A DNA stretch of 64,000 bases from Bombella mellum (lineage in GTDB: Bacteria; Pseudomonadota; Alphaproteobacteria; Acetobacterales; Acetobacteraceae): assembly GCF_014048465.1 (NCBI RefSeq), contig NZ_PDLY01000001.1:1-64000 (forward strand). Direction: 5' to 3'. The position numbers and the translations under genes are program-made. Shown here piece by piece: positions 53,630 to 61,656 of the stretch. How positions within the stretch are numbered: position 1 is the stretch's first letter; the number at the start of each line of letters is the position of its first letter. The notes below the pieces were generated by a model. That model saw only the letters and a list, made by a program, of their open reading frames with translations. It was not told where the DNA came from and made no database searches.

Positions 53630-54222
53630 AGGATGTCATTCCCGAAATCGTTTCTGGTGGGGGGGATGAAGATGTAGCGGTAGCGCACGCCCGCCGGGCG
53701 GGGCAGGACGCCGGAGGCGATGATCGACACGTCTATGGGCGTGGGCTGGAAGGAGAAGACGATCATCATGGTGTGATCGTCCGTGTTGGCGACGTAGCAG
53801 CGGCCCCTGTTCCCGAAGAGGATCATGAGGATGTGGTTGATGTCGGCAATGGATCCGCCGGAGATGTTCGCTGCGGCCCTGGCAAGGATGAGCTGCCGGT
53901 AGCTGCTGTCCGGCAGGCGGTAATTGGCCACGGTGGTCTGGCCGGAATACCAGATGCCTTCCCCGAAGGTGCGGGAGGAAGGATAGCCCTGCGAAAAGCC
54001 GAGATAGCCCCCTGTGTCGATCTTCAGCACCCGGCCTATGCCGACGATGCGGCCCCACACGTCCAGCCCCCAGCCGGTCGCCGTAAGTGGGTTCCAGACG
54101 TCCTGCAGGAAGGTCCCGATCAGCCGTCGGGGATCCGCCGCCGCATTGAAACGGGTGATGATGCCGGTGAGGGTGGGGCTGTTGGCATACTGGGCGAGGA
54201 TGGTCTCCCGTATGTCGATCAT
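53626..54222 (-). CDS. DUF2612-type baseplate protein
   Basis: 198 residues. The pattern ILAQYANSPTLTGIITRFNAAADP and GWGLDVWGRIVGIGRVL with NHILMILFGNRG matches DUF2612 phage proteins, which take the place of P2 protein I at the baseplate rim. Start and stop overlap its neighbours by 4 nt. It likely connects the baseplate wedge to the fibre. Confidence 0.8.
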   Translation of the reverse strand: MIDIRETILAQYANSPTLTGIITRFNAAADPRRLIGTFLQDVWNPLTATGWGLDVWGRIVGIGRVLKIDTGGYLGFSQGYPSSRTFGEGIWYSGQTTVANYRLPDSSYRQLILARAAANISGGSIADINHILMILFGNRGRCYVANTDDHTMMIVFSFQPTPIDVSIIASGVLPRPAGVRYRYIFIPPTRNDFGNDIL

Positions 54223-55445
54223 GCCACCACCTGCACGCTGATCGTGTCAGCCGTCACGGTGGCAAGCTGGCTGACCGGCAGGGTGAGGCGGTTCTGCCCT
54301 GCGCTGCCGTCCGTGCCGATGGTCAGGGTGAGCACCTCCGCCCAGTCTCCCAGCCCGTCCACCACGGCGGAGAGGCGGGAGGCATAGATGGTCTTGCCCA
54401 GCCGGATGCGGTTGGCCCCGGTTGTCAGATACGCCACGATGGCCTGCTGGATGATCCCGGCGGCATCGGAGGGGACGGCATCGGATGTGGCGATCTCCAT
54501 GACCACATGCACGGCAACCGGTGTGGGCCGGTCATAATGGAAGGTGTAGGAGGGGGCATTTCCTTCATAGACGGGGTTGGTGTCCTGCACCGTGACGATC
54601 TGCGTCCCCACGGTGGGGATGCCTGGGGGCTTCTTTCGCAGGATGGCCTGCCCGATGGCCGTAGGATCGCCGCCTTCCACCAGAATGTACTGCGCCCCCG
54701 CCGGAATGGTCACGCCCTGCTGCACGGCGTCCGCCTGCGAAGGGTTGTCCATCACATAGGCGTCCGTCACGCCGGGCAGCTCCAGCAGTGCCCCCATGAG
54801 GGAGGCATTCTGCCCGATGCTGTTGGCCGCCACGCTGGCGGCCCGCCGGGCCTCGAAATCCGCGCGGTTTTCCGCATCGGCCCCTGTGGCACCGGGAGAA
54901 GGGTTGGTGAGGGATGCCAGCCCCAGCCCCGCCTGATAGAGCGTCAGGCTGCTGGCGGGACAGCTCACGGCCCCCGCCGTCTGGCAGGCGAGGTCGAGGC
55001 TGGCCGTGGCGGACTGGGGAAGTGTGATGGCCTGCGGAGCCACATAGAGGCTGCCATCCGTCCCCTGTGCCACGACCGTACCGGCGGCGATGGTCTGGCC
55101 GGGAGCGTTCACGCTGGCCTGCACCGTGACGGTCGTCGCCGTGGCGGGGCGGCGTTCCATGAAGTAGATGCGCCCTATGGCCTCCTGCATGCGCCCGGAA
55201 GAGGAGGCCGGGTCCACGCCATTGAAGATGGAGATCATCGCCCCCAGAAAGTCGCCGAGGATGGCGGTCTCGGAGAGGGCGATCTGTCCCTGCGGGGTGG
55301 AAAGGGCCGTGTTGGCACCGCCTCCCAGGGCGGCGTTCATGTCGGCCAGAACCCCGGCAAGGATGTCCTGCTCGGAGGGGGCGGTGAAGCCCGCATCGGT
55401 GAGGATGGGGGCCGGGACGTTTGTCGTGGCGTCAGAACTGGGCAT
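54219..55445 (-). CDS. Baseplate J-like wedge protein
   Basis: 408 residues from ATG 55445, with GGGAG 8 nt upstream. Recognised by GFTAPSEQDILAGVLADMNAALGGG, the central GATGADAENRADFEARRAAS block and LGKTIYASRLSAVVDGLGDW. It is the P2 J/T4 gp6 relative forming the baseplate wedge. Four-nt overlap with the DUF2612 gene, 14-nt overlap with the gp25-like gene. Confidence 0.9.
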   Translation of the reverse strand: MPSSDATTNVPAPILTDAGFTAPSEQDILAGVLADMNAALGGGANTALSTPQGQIALSETAILGDFLGAMISIFNGVDPASSSGRMQEAIGRIYFMERRPATATTVTVQASVNAPGQTIAAGTVVAQGTDGSLYVAPQAITLPQSATASLDLACQTAGAVSCPASSLTLYQAGLGLASLTNPSPGATGADAENRADFEARRAASVAANSIGQNASLMGALLELPGVTDAYVMDNPSQADAVQQGVTIPAGAQYILVEGGDPTAIGQAILRKKPPGIPTVGTQIVTVQDTNPVYEGNAPSYTFHYDRPTPVAVHVVMEIATSDAVPSDAAGIIQQAIVAYLTTGANRIRLGKTIYASRLSAVVDGLGDWAEVLTLTIGTDGSAGQNRLTLPVSQLATVTADTISVQVVA

Positions 55446-55782
55446 GGTCCATGCTCCCATCACTGAAGGTTATGAGAATGACGCCGGTGAGCTGCCGGTC
55501 TTTCGTGGGGTTGGCGAGGTGGCAGGTGGCCGCCGCCACGCCGGGAACGGACATGGCCGCATCCTCGATCTCCGAAGAATAGAAGGAGAGGTCCACGTCC
55601 GAGCGGAGGATGTCCGTGTCGTAGGGTATGCCCTGCCCGGTGTCGTAGATGACCTCGCCCAGCCATGTGCGGGCGGCGGAGCATACGTCCTGAAGGATGG
55701 CCGCCCTGTCCGTCAGCACGACCAGATTGCCCGTGCTGTCCAGCGTGAGATCCCAGTCAGGGGTGAGGGAGAGGGTTTTCAT
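55432..55782 (-). CDS. gp25/W-like baseplate protein
   Basis: 116 residues from ATG 55782. The WDLTLDSTGNLVVLTDRAAILQDVCSAARTWLGEVIYD region fits the DUF2634/gp25-like group that joins wedge to sheath. It is the first tail gene downstream of the plus-strand insertion at 55816-57930, from which it is separated by 33 nt. The frame continues to 56058 but the upstream part is not coding-like. Confidence 0.8.
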   Translation of the reverse strand: MKTLSLTPDWDLTLDSTGNLVVLTDRAAILQDVCSAARTWLGEVIYDTGQGIPYDTDILRSDVDLSFYSSEIEDAAMSVPGVAAATCHLANPTKDRQLTGVILITFSDGSMDHAQF

Positions 55783-55815
55783 GCTATGCTTTCGGGAGAC
55801 TGAAGGGAGGAACCG

Positions 55816-55932
55816 ATGGCGAAGAAAAGCAGATGGGACAGACAGGCCCAGCGTTGGGCGTGGTGCTGCGGCGCAATAATATGTGTTGCATCTGGCGTGG
55901 CGTTGATCGTGAAGCTGCTGTTCTGGCAGTAA
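55816..55932 (+). CDS. Small single-pass membrane protein (38 residues)
   Basis: Too short for many gene finders. GGGAGGAACCG directly precedes the ATG. The peptide has a charged start (MAKKSRWDRQAQRWAWCCG) and one long hydrophobic helix (IICVASGVALIVKLLFW). It is the first plus-strand gene of the insertion. A hairpin follows its stop (55935-55952). Function unknown; a membrane-located accessory of the phage or host is inferred. Confidence 0.55.
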   Translation: MAKKSRWDRQAQRWAWCCGAIICVASGVALIVKLLFWQ

Positions 55933-55957
55933 AAGCCCTCCCGATGAGGGGCGGGGC

Positions 55958-56179
55958 ATGGGCAGAATCTTTCCGGGAGAAGCCATCACCGTGCAGGGAA
56001 AGAGGAGATGGCTCAGGCGTCGTGAAAGGTCGTTGAGTGAGAAGCCTCTATTCGGCATGATGAGAGGAATGATCCAGCAGTTTCGGAACTGGAGTCGGCA
56101 GGTTCATCCGTTTCGTGAGGAACTGGGAAAGACTGCTGGAAAAGGCCTCGGGAAAATGAGTGGGGAAAAATGGTCGTGA
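55958..56179 (+). CDS. Doubtful small basic ORF
   Basis: 73 residues from ATG 55958 with GGGGC just upstream. Rich in Arg, Lys and Gly (WLRRRERSLSEKPLFG), no signal or membrane segment. It overlaps the next gene by 10 nt. Kept only because it fills the gap between two better-supported plus-strand genes. Confidence 0.22.
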   Translation: MGRIFPGEAITVQGKRRWLRRRERSLSEKPLFGMMRGMIQQFRNWSRQVHPFREELGKTAGKGLGKMSGEKWS

Positions 56180-56514
56180 AACGTCTTGTGCTGTGTGCTG
56201 TCGTGATGCTGTCCCTGTCCGGAATCGCACGGGCTGGGGAGGCGGTGTATTTAAGGAATGAGGACGGGTCCTTTGCGCTGGACCCGCAGCGGGCCAATGA
56301 GTTTCTTCACAAGGCCTACTCCAGCAGGCGTATTGCTGACAATGCCTATGATGTGCTCATCAATAAAAGACGGGGCAACTGTTATGATGCCGTTATTCAC
56401 CTGCTCAGGTATTTTGATGACGGTCCTGGTAATGTCGTGAAATATTGTTACAAACCGGATGTTGCCAGCGACAATGCCGTTGTCGAGGAGCCACGGGGAC
56501 TGCAGACTCCCTGA
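56170..56514 (+). CDS. Phage-borne small secreted protein, two cysteines
   Basis: 114 residues; GGGG lies close before the ATG. Clear signal peptide MVVKRLVLCAVVMLSLSGIARA with cleavage near residue 22. The mature part has two cysteines (C71, C93) enclosing YDAVIHLLRYFDDGPGNVV, and could form a disulphide outside the cytoplasm. I do not recognise the family. Second or third gene of the plus-strand block embedded in the tail operon. Confidence 0.7.
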   Translation: MVVKRLVLCAVVMLSLSGIARAGEAVYLRNEDGSFALDPQRANEFLHKAYSSRRIADNAYDVLINKRRGNCYDAVIHLLRYFDDGPGNVVKYCYKPDVASDNAVVEEPRGLQTP

Positions 56515-56634
56515 GCAGGCCAATTCTGCCACAAAGTTGCGCAAAGAAATGGGGCGTTTGCCTGAGATCATACCGGATGGAATGTGACAGGGAGTCACCT
56601 TCCATCCTAACAATGTAGTGCGGGAACCTTGTTC

Positions 56635-57003
56635 ATGAGACATCTTCTTCTTGTTGTCGTCGCAGCTGCTGCATGGGGAGGCGTGGCGTGTGCTGATGAG
56701 CTGAGCCACATGCCGGAAACAAAGGGCACCCTGTCCCAGGCGTTGCACAGTGCGAAGGTGGAGGCGCATCAGGGGCCGGACCATCGGGAAGTGCAGACTG
56801 ACGATGAGAATCTTCGTCGTCTGGGCCTCTCTGCCGAAACGTCCCGAAATGGACTTTGGGCCGTCGCCCACCGGCCCAAATCGCCCTGTGCCCAGTATAT
56901 CCGGCAGCTGGTGGCGGATGCGAAGGGGAATTCTGCGGCCCTGCTCCAGGGTGATCAGCGGCTGGTCACCTATGTCGAGAATTCCGGAGTCTGCGACAGA
57001 TGA
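56635..57003 (+). CDS. Phage-borne small secreted protein, two cysteines
   Basis: 122 residues from ATG 56635 (GGGAA 9 nt upstream; a TTG at 56629 is less likely). Signal peptide MRHLLLVVVAAAAWGGVACA, cleaved near residue 20. Two mature cysteines C85 and C120 flank AQYIRQLVADAKGNSAALLQ. Architecture parallels the preceding gene and the host gene at 47089, although identity is low by eye. Function unknown. Confidence 0.68.
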   Translation: MRHLLLVVVAAAAWGGVACADELSHMPETKGTLSQALHSAKVEAHQGPDHREVQTDDENLRRLGLSAETSRNGLWAVAHRPKSPCAQYIRQLVADAKGNSAALLQGDQRLVTYVENSGVCDR

Positions 57004-57152
57004 TGTGCCGGTGATGGTGTTTCTGCAAGGCAGTCGTGCAGTAACGGAAGACCGTCACGCTTGATCAGGCTGGCCTGATGGTCCAGTGGTGGGCTGGTGG
57101 CTTCTCCGGAAGGGGAAGCCATCTGTCTGAACAGCGAGCAGGGAGGGTTGTT

Positions 57153-57308
57153 ATGTCTGACAGCAAAGAACCGGCTGCAAATCCCGTGAAGGCGGTGCAT
57201 GACGTCATCAGGGACATGCCGGCGGAAGAGCGTCACAAGGCCCATGAACGTCATCATGACCTTCTTGATGAAGTATCCAGTGATGAATCCGAGAATGTGG
57301 CGGACTGA
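57153..57308 (+). CDS. Small charged cytoplasmic protein
   Basis: 51 residues from ATG 57153; GGGAGGG lies 6-8 nt upstream and is the best ribosome-binding site of the block. Strongly charged and helical: KAVHDVIRDMPAEERHKAHE, ending in an acidic tail. No signal. It overlaps no neighbour. It may be a regulator or partner of the exported proteins, but nothing in the sequence proves that. Confidence 0.62.
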   Translation: MSDSKEPAANPVKAVHDVIRDMPAEERHKAHERHHDLLDEVSSDESENVAD

Positions 57309-57357
57309 GCGGAGCGTGTCTGTCCCGGTCTGGTTTCGGAAAAGGAAGGAAACGAAG

Positions 57358-57930
57358 GTGGTGCGGAAGAAGACGCTGTGCATGGCGGGGCTCTCCCTGC
57401 TGATGTGTGGAACTCTTTCCCCGGCGTGGGCGCAGGCTCCTCTGGAAGTGGGACAGGATGGCCGGGTGACGACCAGTGGCGTGGCGGCCCTTGGCGTGTC
57501 TCCCAATGGTGGTCAGCGTCTGGGACAGACAGGCAAATGGCAGATGCTGGAGCTGGACCACACCCTGACGGCCCTGCTGGCGGATGGCGACGTCATGTTC
57601 TCCGTTTCTCCCCGTCGTGGTGGTGACGTGTTCCTCATGTTTGTCATCAAGGATCGGGAGATTGACGCTTCCGGGCTGACGGTCCGTTTTTCCAGCGGAT
57701 ATGAGGTGAAGGGCTTCCATTATACCGGGATCATCAATCGTGGCACGCAGTGGGGCTGCTATGTTCCGGAGGAAGAAGGACGTGCCCTGTTCAATGCCCT
57801 TGCGGCCAGCAATGCCGTGAGCATGACATGGACAGGTGGTGGCGCACATGTCGAGTTTGACCGTGGCGAGGAATTCGTCCACGAGCTGACCCAGACCGCC
57901 GAACGTGAGGGGATGCCCTTCCCCAAATGA
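57358..57930 (+). CDS. Phage-borne secreted protein of unknown function
   Basis: 190 residues from GTG 57358, with AAGGA upstream; GTG 57361 and ATG 57382 are alternatives, and the open frame runs back to 57199. Signal peptide VRKKTLCMAGLSLLMCGTLS ending in PAWAQA (about residue 25). The mature part looks beta-sandwich-like (VMFSVSPRRGGDVFLMFVIK, GLTVRFSSGYEVKGFHY) and has one cysteine. No family recognised. It ends 6 nt before the stop of the convergent spike gene. Confidence 0.65.
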   Translation: MVRKKTLCMAGLSLLMCGTLSPAWAQAPLEVGQDGRVTTSGVAALGVSPNGGQRLGQTGKWQMLELDHTLTALLADGDVMFSVSPRRGGDVFLMFVIKDREIDASGLTVRFSSGYEVKGFHYTGIINRGTQWGCYVPEEEGRALFNALAASNAVSMTWTGGGAHVEFDRGEEFVHELTQTAEREGMPFPK

Positions 57931-57935
57931 GGGTT

Positions 57936-58592
57936 TCATTGCGGGGGAGACGAGGTTCCTGCACCTGTCTGCACCCCGCCATGAACATGCCGTTTCAGCG
58001 AGACGGTACCGGCCCGGACATCACCTGACGTGATGACGTCGCCGCTGGCTTCGATCCTGTCCGCCTTCAGGGCGATGTTTCCCCGGGCTTCTATGGTGAC
58101 GGACCCTGGTGTCACGATGCGCCATCCTTCGTCCGTTGCCTGTATGAACTGGTCAGGTCCGCTGTTGAGAAACCCGCCCACATAGACACAGTCCTGCATG
58201 GAAAACTGCCGGAATGAAGCGGGTGGGGCTGGCTGCCGTGTGGTGATGGCATGGGTGTGATCCCGTCCGGAGATGATGATGAAACCGATGTCCCCCGGTT
58301 TCGGGTCGATGATGAGGGCTGAACTGCCACCCTGTATGCGCAGGTAGGGTACGTTGTGGATGAGGTCATGAGGGAAGGCACGGGACAGGGCATCCTGCTG
58401 CTGCACCATAGGGCGGACGGTCACCTTGCCGGTGATGGCGGCGTCATCGGCCTTCACGGCTTCGACCTGTACCAGCATGGAGGGGCCGATCTGGTTGATG
58501 TGGCTCGCAATGAGGGAATCCAGTGCTCCCTTCAGGCTGTTCCCTGCGGTGCTGGAGCGCAGAAGGTAGGGGGAGGCCGGGCTGGCGGTCAT
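57936..58592 (-). CDS. Gp138/V-type membrane-puncturing spike
   Basis: 218 residues. The N-terminal OB-like domain (MLVQVEAVKADDAAITGKVTVRP) and a beta-helical stalk end in LKRHVHGGVQTGAGTS. The HVHGG tip with HxH is the metal-binding motif of phage spike tips such as P2 gpV. It is the central needle of a contractile tail. It is the last tail gene before the plus-strand insertion. Confidence 0.85.
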   Translation of the reverse strand: MTASPASPYLLRSSTAGNSLKGALDSLIASHINQIGPSMLVQVEAVKADDAAITGKVTVRPMVQQQDALSRAFPHDLIHNVPYLRIQGGSSALIIDPKPGDIGFIIISGRDHTHAITTRQPAPPASFRQFSMQDCVYVGGFLNSGPDQFIQATDEGWRIVTPGSVTIEARGNIALKADRIEASGDVITSGDVRAGTVSLKRHVHGGVQTGAGTSSPPQ

Positions 58593-58619
58593 GGAGGGTC
58601 TTCCTGTGGGCAGGTGGCC

Positions 58620-59639
58620 TCATCTTCGGCCAAGGGTGGTGCGGATGCAGTTCATGTGGGTGTGCCATGCGCCCCTGTCGGTCTCGCTGCTGATGTCGTG
58701 CCAGACGAAGGTGGGAAGCCACAGGCCATCCCAGGGCGACGGGCCGTTCCAGGAGCCGTCTGTGGGATCAAGGGCACTTTTCAGGGTCAGCGGATGCCAG
58801 AAAGTGATGTCAGGCCGCAGGAGTGTGGTCAGGGACATGCCGGAACTGCTGTATCGGGGATAGCCAATCATGCCCGTTCCGGCGGAGATGACCGGGAGGC
58901 TCCGGTCCTGCCCCGTGGCCGGAAGCCCGGTGAAGGCAGGTCCCCATGTTTCCAGCAGTCCCCTGTAAGGCATGGCGGTCGTTGTGTCCGGTCCGTCAGG
59001 TCCGGCGGGTGCATAGGGCGAGAAGTTGAAGATGCCTTTTGTCGCCGTCAGGACGGCCTGTATCTGGTCCAGTACCGTTCCCCATCGGTAATGATTGGTC
59101 AGGTTCATGTGGCGGTCCCAGCCGCCGTGATCAAGCATCTGGAAACCGGCATCCTGGCAGATGTCTTCCAGAATGGCGGTGGTGTCCCGGGGGCCGTCAT
59201 AGCCCTGCGTACGGGTCAGAATGGACGCCGGGATCGTGCTGGTCATGGCGTGGACATGAAACGGAATGTTCAGGTTGTCATAATCCGTGTAGGCCCTGTC
59301 GACCGTTCCGGTAAACAGGCTGGTCAGTGCACTGTTTCCGTCACCGGCATGGATGGTGACGACCGTCTGGCCTGCCGTGGTGGTGTTGAGATTCTCCGCT
59401 GCGGGATGGTCGGGCATGACGGACAGGCTGCGCCGGTCAGTATGGGAGAGGCCCTCTATGGTGATGTCGGCTTCAGACCCACCGGAAAGACCGGCATGTT
59501 TTATGGTGGCCTGAATGGCGTGGCCATCACCGGTCGTGAACCGTTCATATGAGCCATCCGGTGTGAGGATGAAGAACGTGATGACAATCCGTTTGCGGGA
59601 AAAGTCATGGGTGGTCGTGGCATCTGCGGGTGTCATCAT
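58620..59639 (-). CDS. Baseplate hub protein (gpD/gp44-like)
   Basis: 339 residues. Size, position between plug and spike, and beta-rich sequence such as ADITIEGLSHTDRRSLSVMP and LNIPFHVHAMTSTIPASILTR fit the tail hub that carries the spike. The ATG overlaps the previous stop by 4 nt. Identification rests mainly on gene order and general similarity. Confidence 0.68.
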   Translation of the reverse strand: MMTPADATTTHDFSRKRIVITFFILTPDGSYERFTTGDGHAIQATIKHAGLSGGSEADITIEGLSHTDRRSLSVMPDHPAAENLNTTTAGQTVVTIHAGDGNSALTSLFTGTVDRAYTDYDNLNIPFHVHAMTSTIPASILTRTQGYDGPRDTTAILEDICQDAGFQMLDHGGWDRHMNLTNHYRWGTVLDQIQAVLTATKGIFNFSPYAPAGPDGPDTTTAMPYRGLLETWGPAFTGLPATGQDRSLPVISAGTGMIGYPRYSSSGMSLTTLLRPDITFWHPLTLKSALDPTDGSWNGPSPWDGLWLPTFVWHDISSETDRGAWHTHMNCIRTTLGRR

Positions 59640-59932
59640 GTGTCGTCTTCGTAACGAAGAAGGAACCGGGACCCGAGACCGGAGAAGGAAGGGTCGTCAT
59701 GGCCCTGAATGTCGGTGAAATATAGCCTGCCGGGTAAGGGGCCAGCAGGATTGCGGAGGATATCCGTGTCATTCTGGCAGAGGATGCCCCGCAGAAGGGG
59801 TGCGGTTCCTGCTGTCAGATCCATGTACAGCCCGGTGGAAAGCTGTCTCAGCCAGATGTGGCATTGCAGCCCGGCAATGGGGCAGGTCAGGCTCTGGGCA
59901 GCGGTGGACATGAGCGGGATGGTGTAGATCAT
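59636..59932 (-). CDS. Baseplate plug-like protein
   Basis: 98 residues, compact and beta-rich (CHIWLRQLSTGLYMDLTAG, GRLYFTDIQGHDDP). Its size and place between tail protein and hub match the plug domain of simple contractile tails (cyanophage Pam3 gp18 group). Overlaps both neighbours by 4 nt. Confidence 0.65.
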   Translation of the reverse strand: MIYTIPLMSTAAQSLTCPIAGLQCHIWLRQLSTGLYMDLTAGTAPLLRGILCQNDTDILRNPAGPLPGRLYFTDIQGHDDPSFSGLGSRFLLRYEDDT

Positions 59933-60627
59933 GCCTGCTGCTCCGGCTGAAGGGTGACGGGGCCTGCATTGTGGGTCTGTGCCCCCTGCGGGTGGCGGCT
60001 TCCTGTCCAGCGGGACGTGCTGCCCTGCCGGACCTCCTGGATGGTGATGTTGGCCGTGATGATGTCGACGCCCCTGTCAGCCGTACGGGTGAAGCTGTAA
60101 CCGGTGATGTTGGCATTGGGATAGATGCCCTCCGGCGTGGCGACGAAATAGAGGTTCGTGTCTTTCACGAGCCGGGAGAGGGTTTCCAGAAAATCTTTCC
60201 GCACCGTGTCAGCACCCACGCCGAGAGTGCTGCGCACGAAGTCCGGCAGCAGGTTTTCACCAAGGGACCCTGTTTCCGACCCGTCACAGACCATGCGGAT
60301 CATGGCCCGGTAGGGCAGGAACACCTTGTTGTAGCTCGTGAAGGTGCCGTTTTCCTGTGGGGCGGTGCAGATGCTGGACTGTTCGTCCAGCCGCAGGGAC
60401 TCGACATGGGCGGCGGAGAGGACACGCCTTGGGGACTGACCTGACAGGAAACTGAATGCACCACCAGCTGATCGGCTGAAACCAGATGATGTGAAGGAAC
60501 CGAACTGGTCAGCCGTCGGGCGTCGGAAGATGCCCCATTGGCGGGCTGCACGCTGTACGGCCCAGTTTTCCAGCGTTTCACCACTGGTGGCGGAGGCTGA
60601 CGCCCGGAGAGATGTCAGGATGGACAT
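59929..60627 (-). CDS. Tail/baseplate protein, Dit-like candidate
   Basis: 232 residues. The second half (NITGYSFTRTADRGVDIITA) with the preceding LYFVATPEGIYPNA resembles the beta-rich Dit-like domain that joins tail tube to baseplate. The first half is poorly conserved. It follows the tape-measure candidate by about 20 nt. Assignment is by order and weak similarity. Confidence 0.55.
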   Translation of the reverse strand: MSILTSLRASASATSGETLENWAVQRAARQWGIFRRPTADQFGSFTSSGFSRSAGGAFSFLSGQSPRRVLSAAHVESLRLDEQSSICTAPQENGTFTSYNKVFLPYRAMIRMVCDGSETGSLGENLLPDFVRSTLGVGADTVRKDFLETLSRLVKDTNLYFVATPEGIYPNANITGYSFTRTADRGVDIITANITIQEVRQGSTSRWTGSRHPQGAQTHNAGPVTLQPEQQA

Positions 60628-60648
60628 GAGGACTGCTCCAGAAAGAGA

Positions 60649-61656
60649 TTATCCGGTCTGGGTGAGGGTCTGGCGGGTGAGGGCTTCTATGGTGCTGGCT
60701 TCCACGGCACGGGCAATGTCCTGCGGTCTGCCATGACCTGCCGTCACGGTGATGTTGATGGTCGGGCTGTGCGTGGTCGTGTTGTGGGTCGTGAGAGGCT
60801 GCGGCCTTGCGGCGGTTTCGACATGCCGGGCAAGGTGGACAAGAGCTGGTCCTGCACCGGGAGTAGGCCTGCCCGGAATGGCGGGGGAAAAGGAACCTGG
60901 CGTCTCAGGAAGCATCCGTGAGAGTGTCTGATCCGTACGGGCAAGGGTCAGGGACAGGCGATGCAGCCGCTCCTGGTCCTGCTGCGGCATGGGCGGGACG
61001 TTCAGTTCCCGTGATGCCGTGTCGGCCGGGTATGGGAAGGACATGGCAGGAAGGCACCTGCCCGGCTGGTGAGGAGGGGGTGTCTTCTGGCGTCCGGTTT
61101 CAGCATGGGCTGAGGAGAGACCTTCAGGAGCATGAAGGTTCAGGATGCTGCGGGCCGTCGTCATGGCTGAAAAGCCCTGCAGGAGGGGGACGGGATCTGC
61201 CCCTTCCCGTGTTTCATCAGCCTGCCGTGCCTGAAGGTGAAGGACACGCTCCAGAGCCTGCTCTGCATTGTGGAGGGTTGGCTCCACGTCCTTCAGGGCC
61301 TGCCGGGAGGCAGGGGGTGACTGGGCCAGCAGGGTGGACCAGTCCCGTACGGCCTGTACTGCCGAGGGAGGCATGGATTGGGGTGAAGGAGTCTTAGCCT
61401 TCGGAGTTGTGGTTTCATTCTGGCGGACCGGAGGCTCTGGTGTCAGCATCATGGTGGACAGGGGGCTGGTTACAATGGGGAAATCCGTCTTGCCCGTATC
61501 CTGCTGTTCCAGCTCCGTGAGTGACCGTCCCCCGGTGAAAAGGGCCAGTGCCCCCATGACACCCCGCCGGAAGGCTGCCGTGCCCTGTTTCAGGGGAAGA
61601 TGGGCCGGGGGACGTATCAGGTCCGACTGGGCAATGAGTGTATCAAGAATGGCCAT
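60649..61656 (-). CDS. Short tape-measure protein candidate
   Basis: 335 residues. Located directly after the tail chaperones, where the tape measure normally is. Ala/Pro/Gln-rich and mostly helical (AVRDWSTLLAQSPPASRQALKDV), with a C-terminal INITVTAGHGRPQDIARAVE block typical of phage tape-measure ends. At roughly 1.5 angstrom per residue this would specify a tail of only about 50 nm. Start overlaps the frameshifted chaperone reading frame. Confidence 0.6.
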   Translation of the reverse strand: MAILDTLIAQSDLIRPPAHLPLKQGTAAFRRGVMGALALFTGGRSLTELEQQDTGKTDFPIVTSPLSTMMLTPEPPVRQNETTTPKAKTPSPQSMPPSAVQAVRDWSTLLAQSPPASRQALKDVEPTLHNAEQALERVLHLQARQADETREGADPVPLLQGFSAMTTARSILNLHAPEGLSSAHAETGRQKTPPPHQPGRCLPAMSFPYPADTASRELNVPPMPQQDQERLHRLSLTLARTDQTLSRMLPETPGSFSPAIPGRPTPGAGPALVHLARHVETAARPQPLTTHNTTTHSPTINITVTAGHGRPQDIARAVEASTIEALTRQTLTQTG

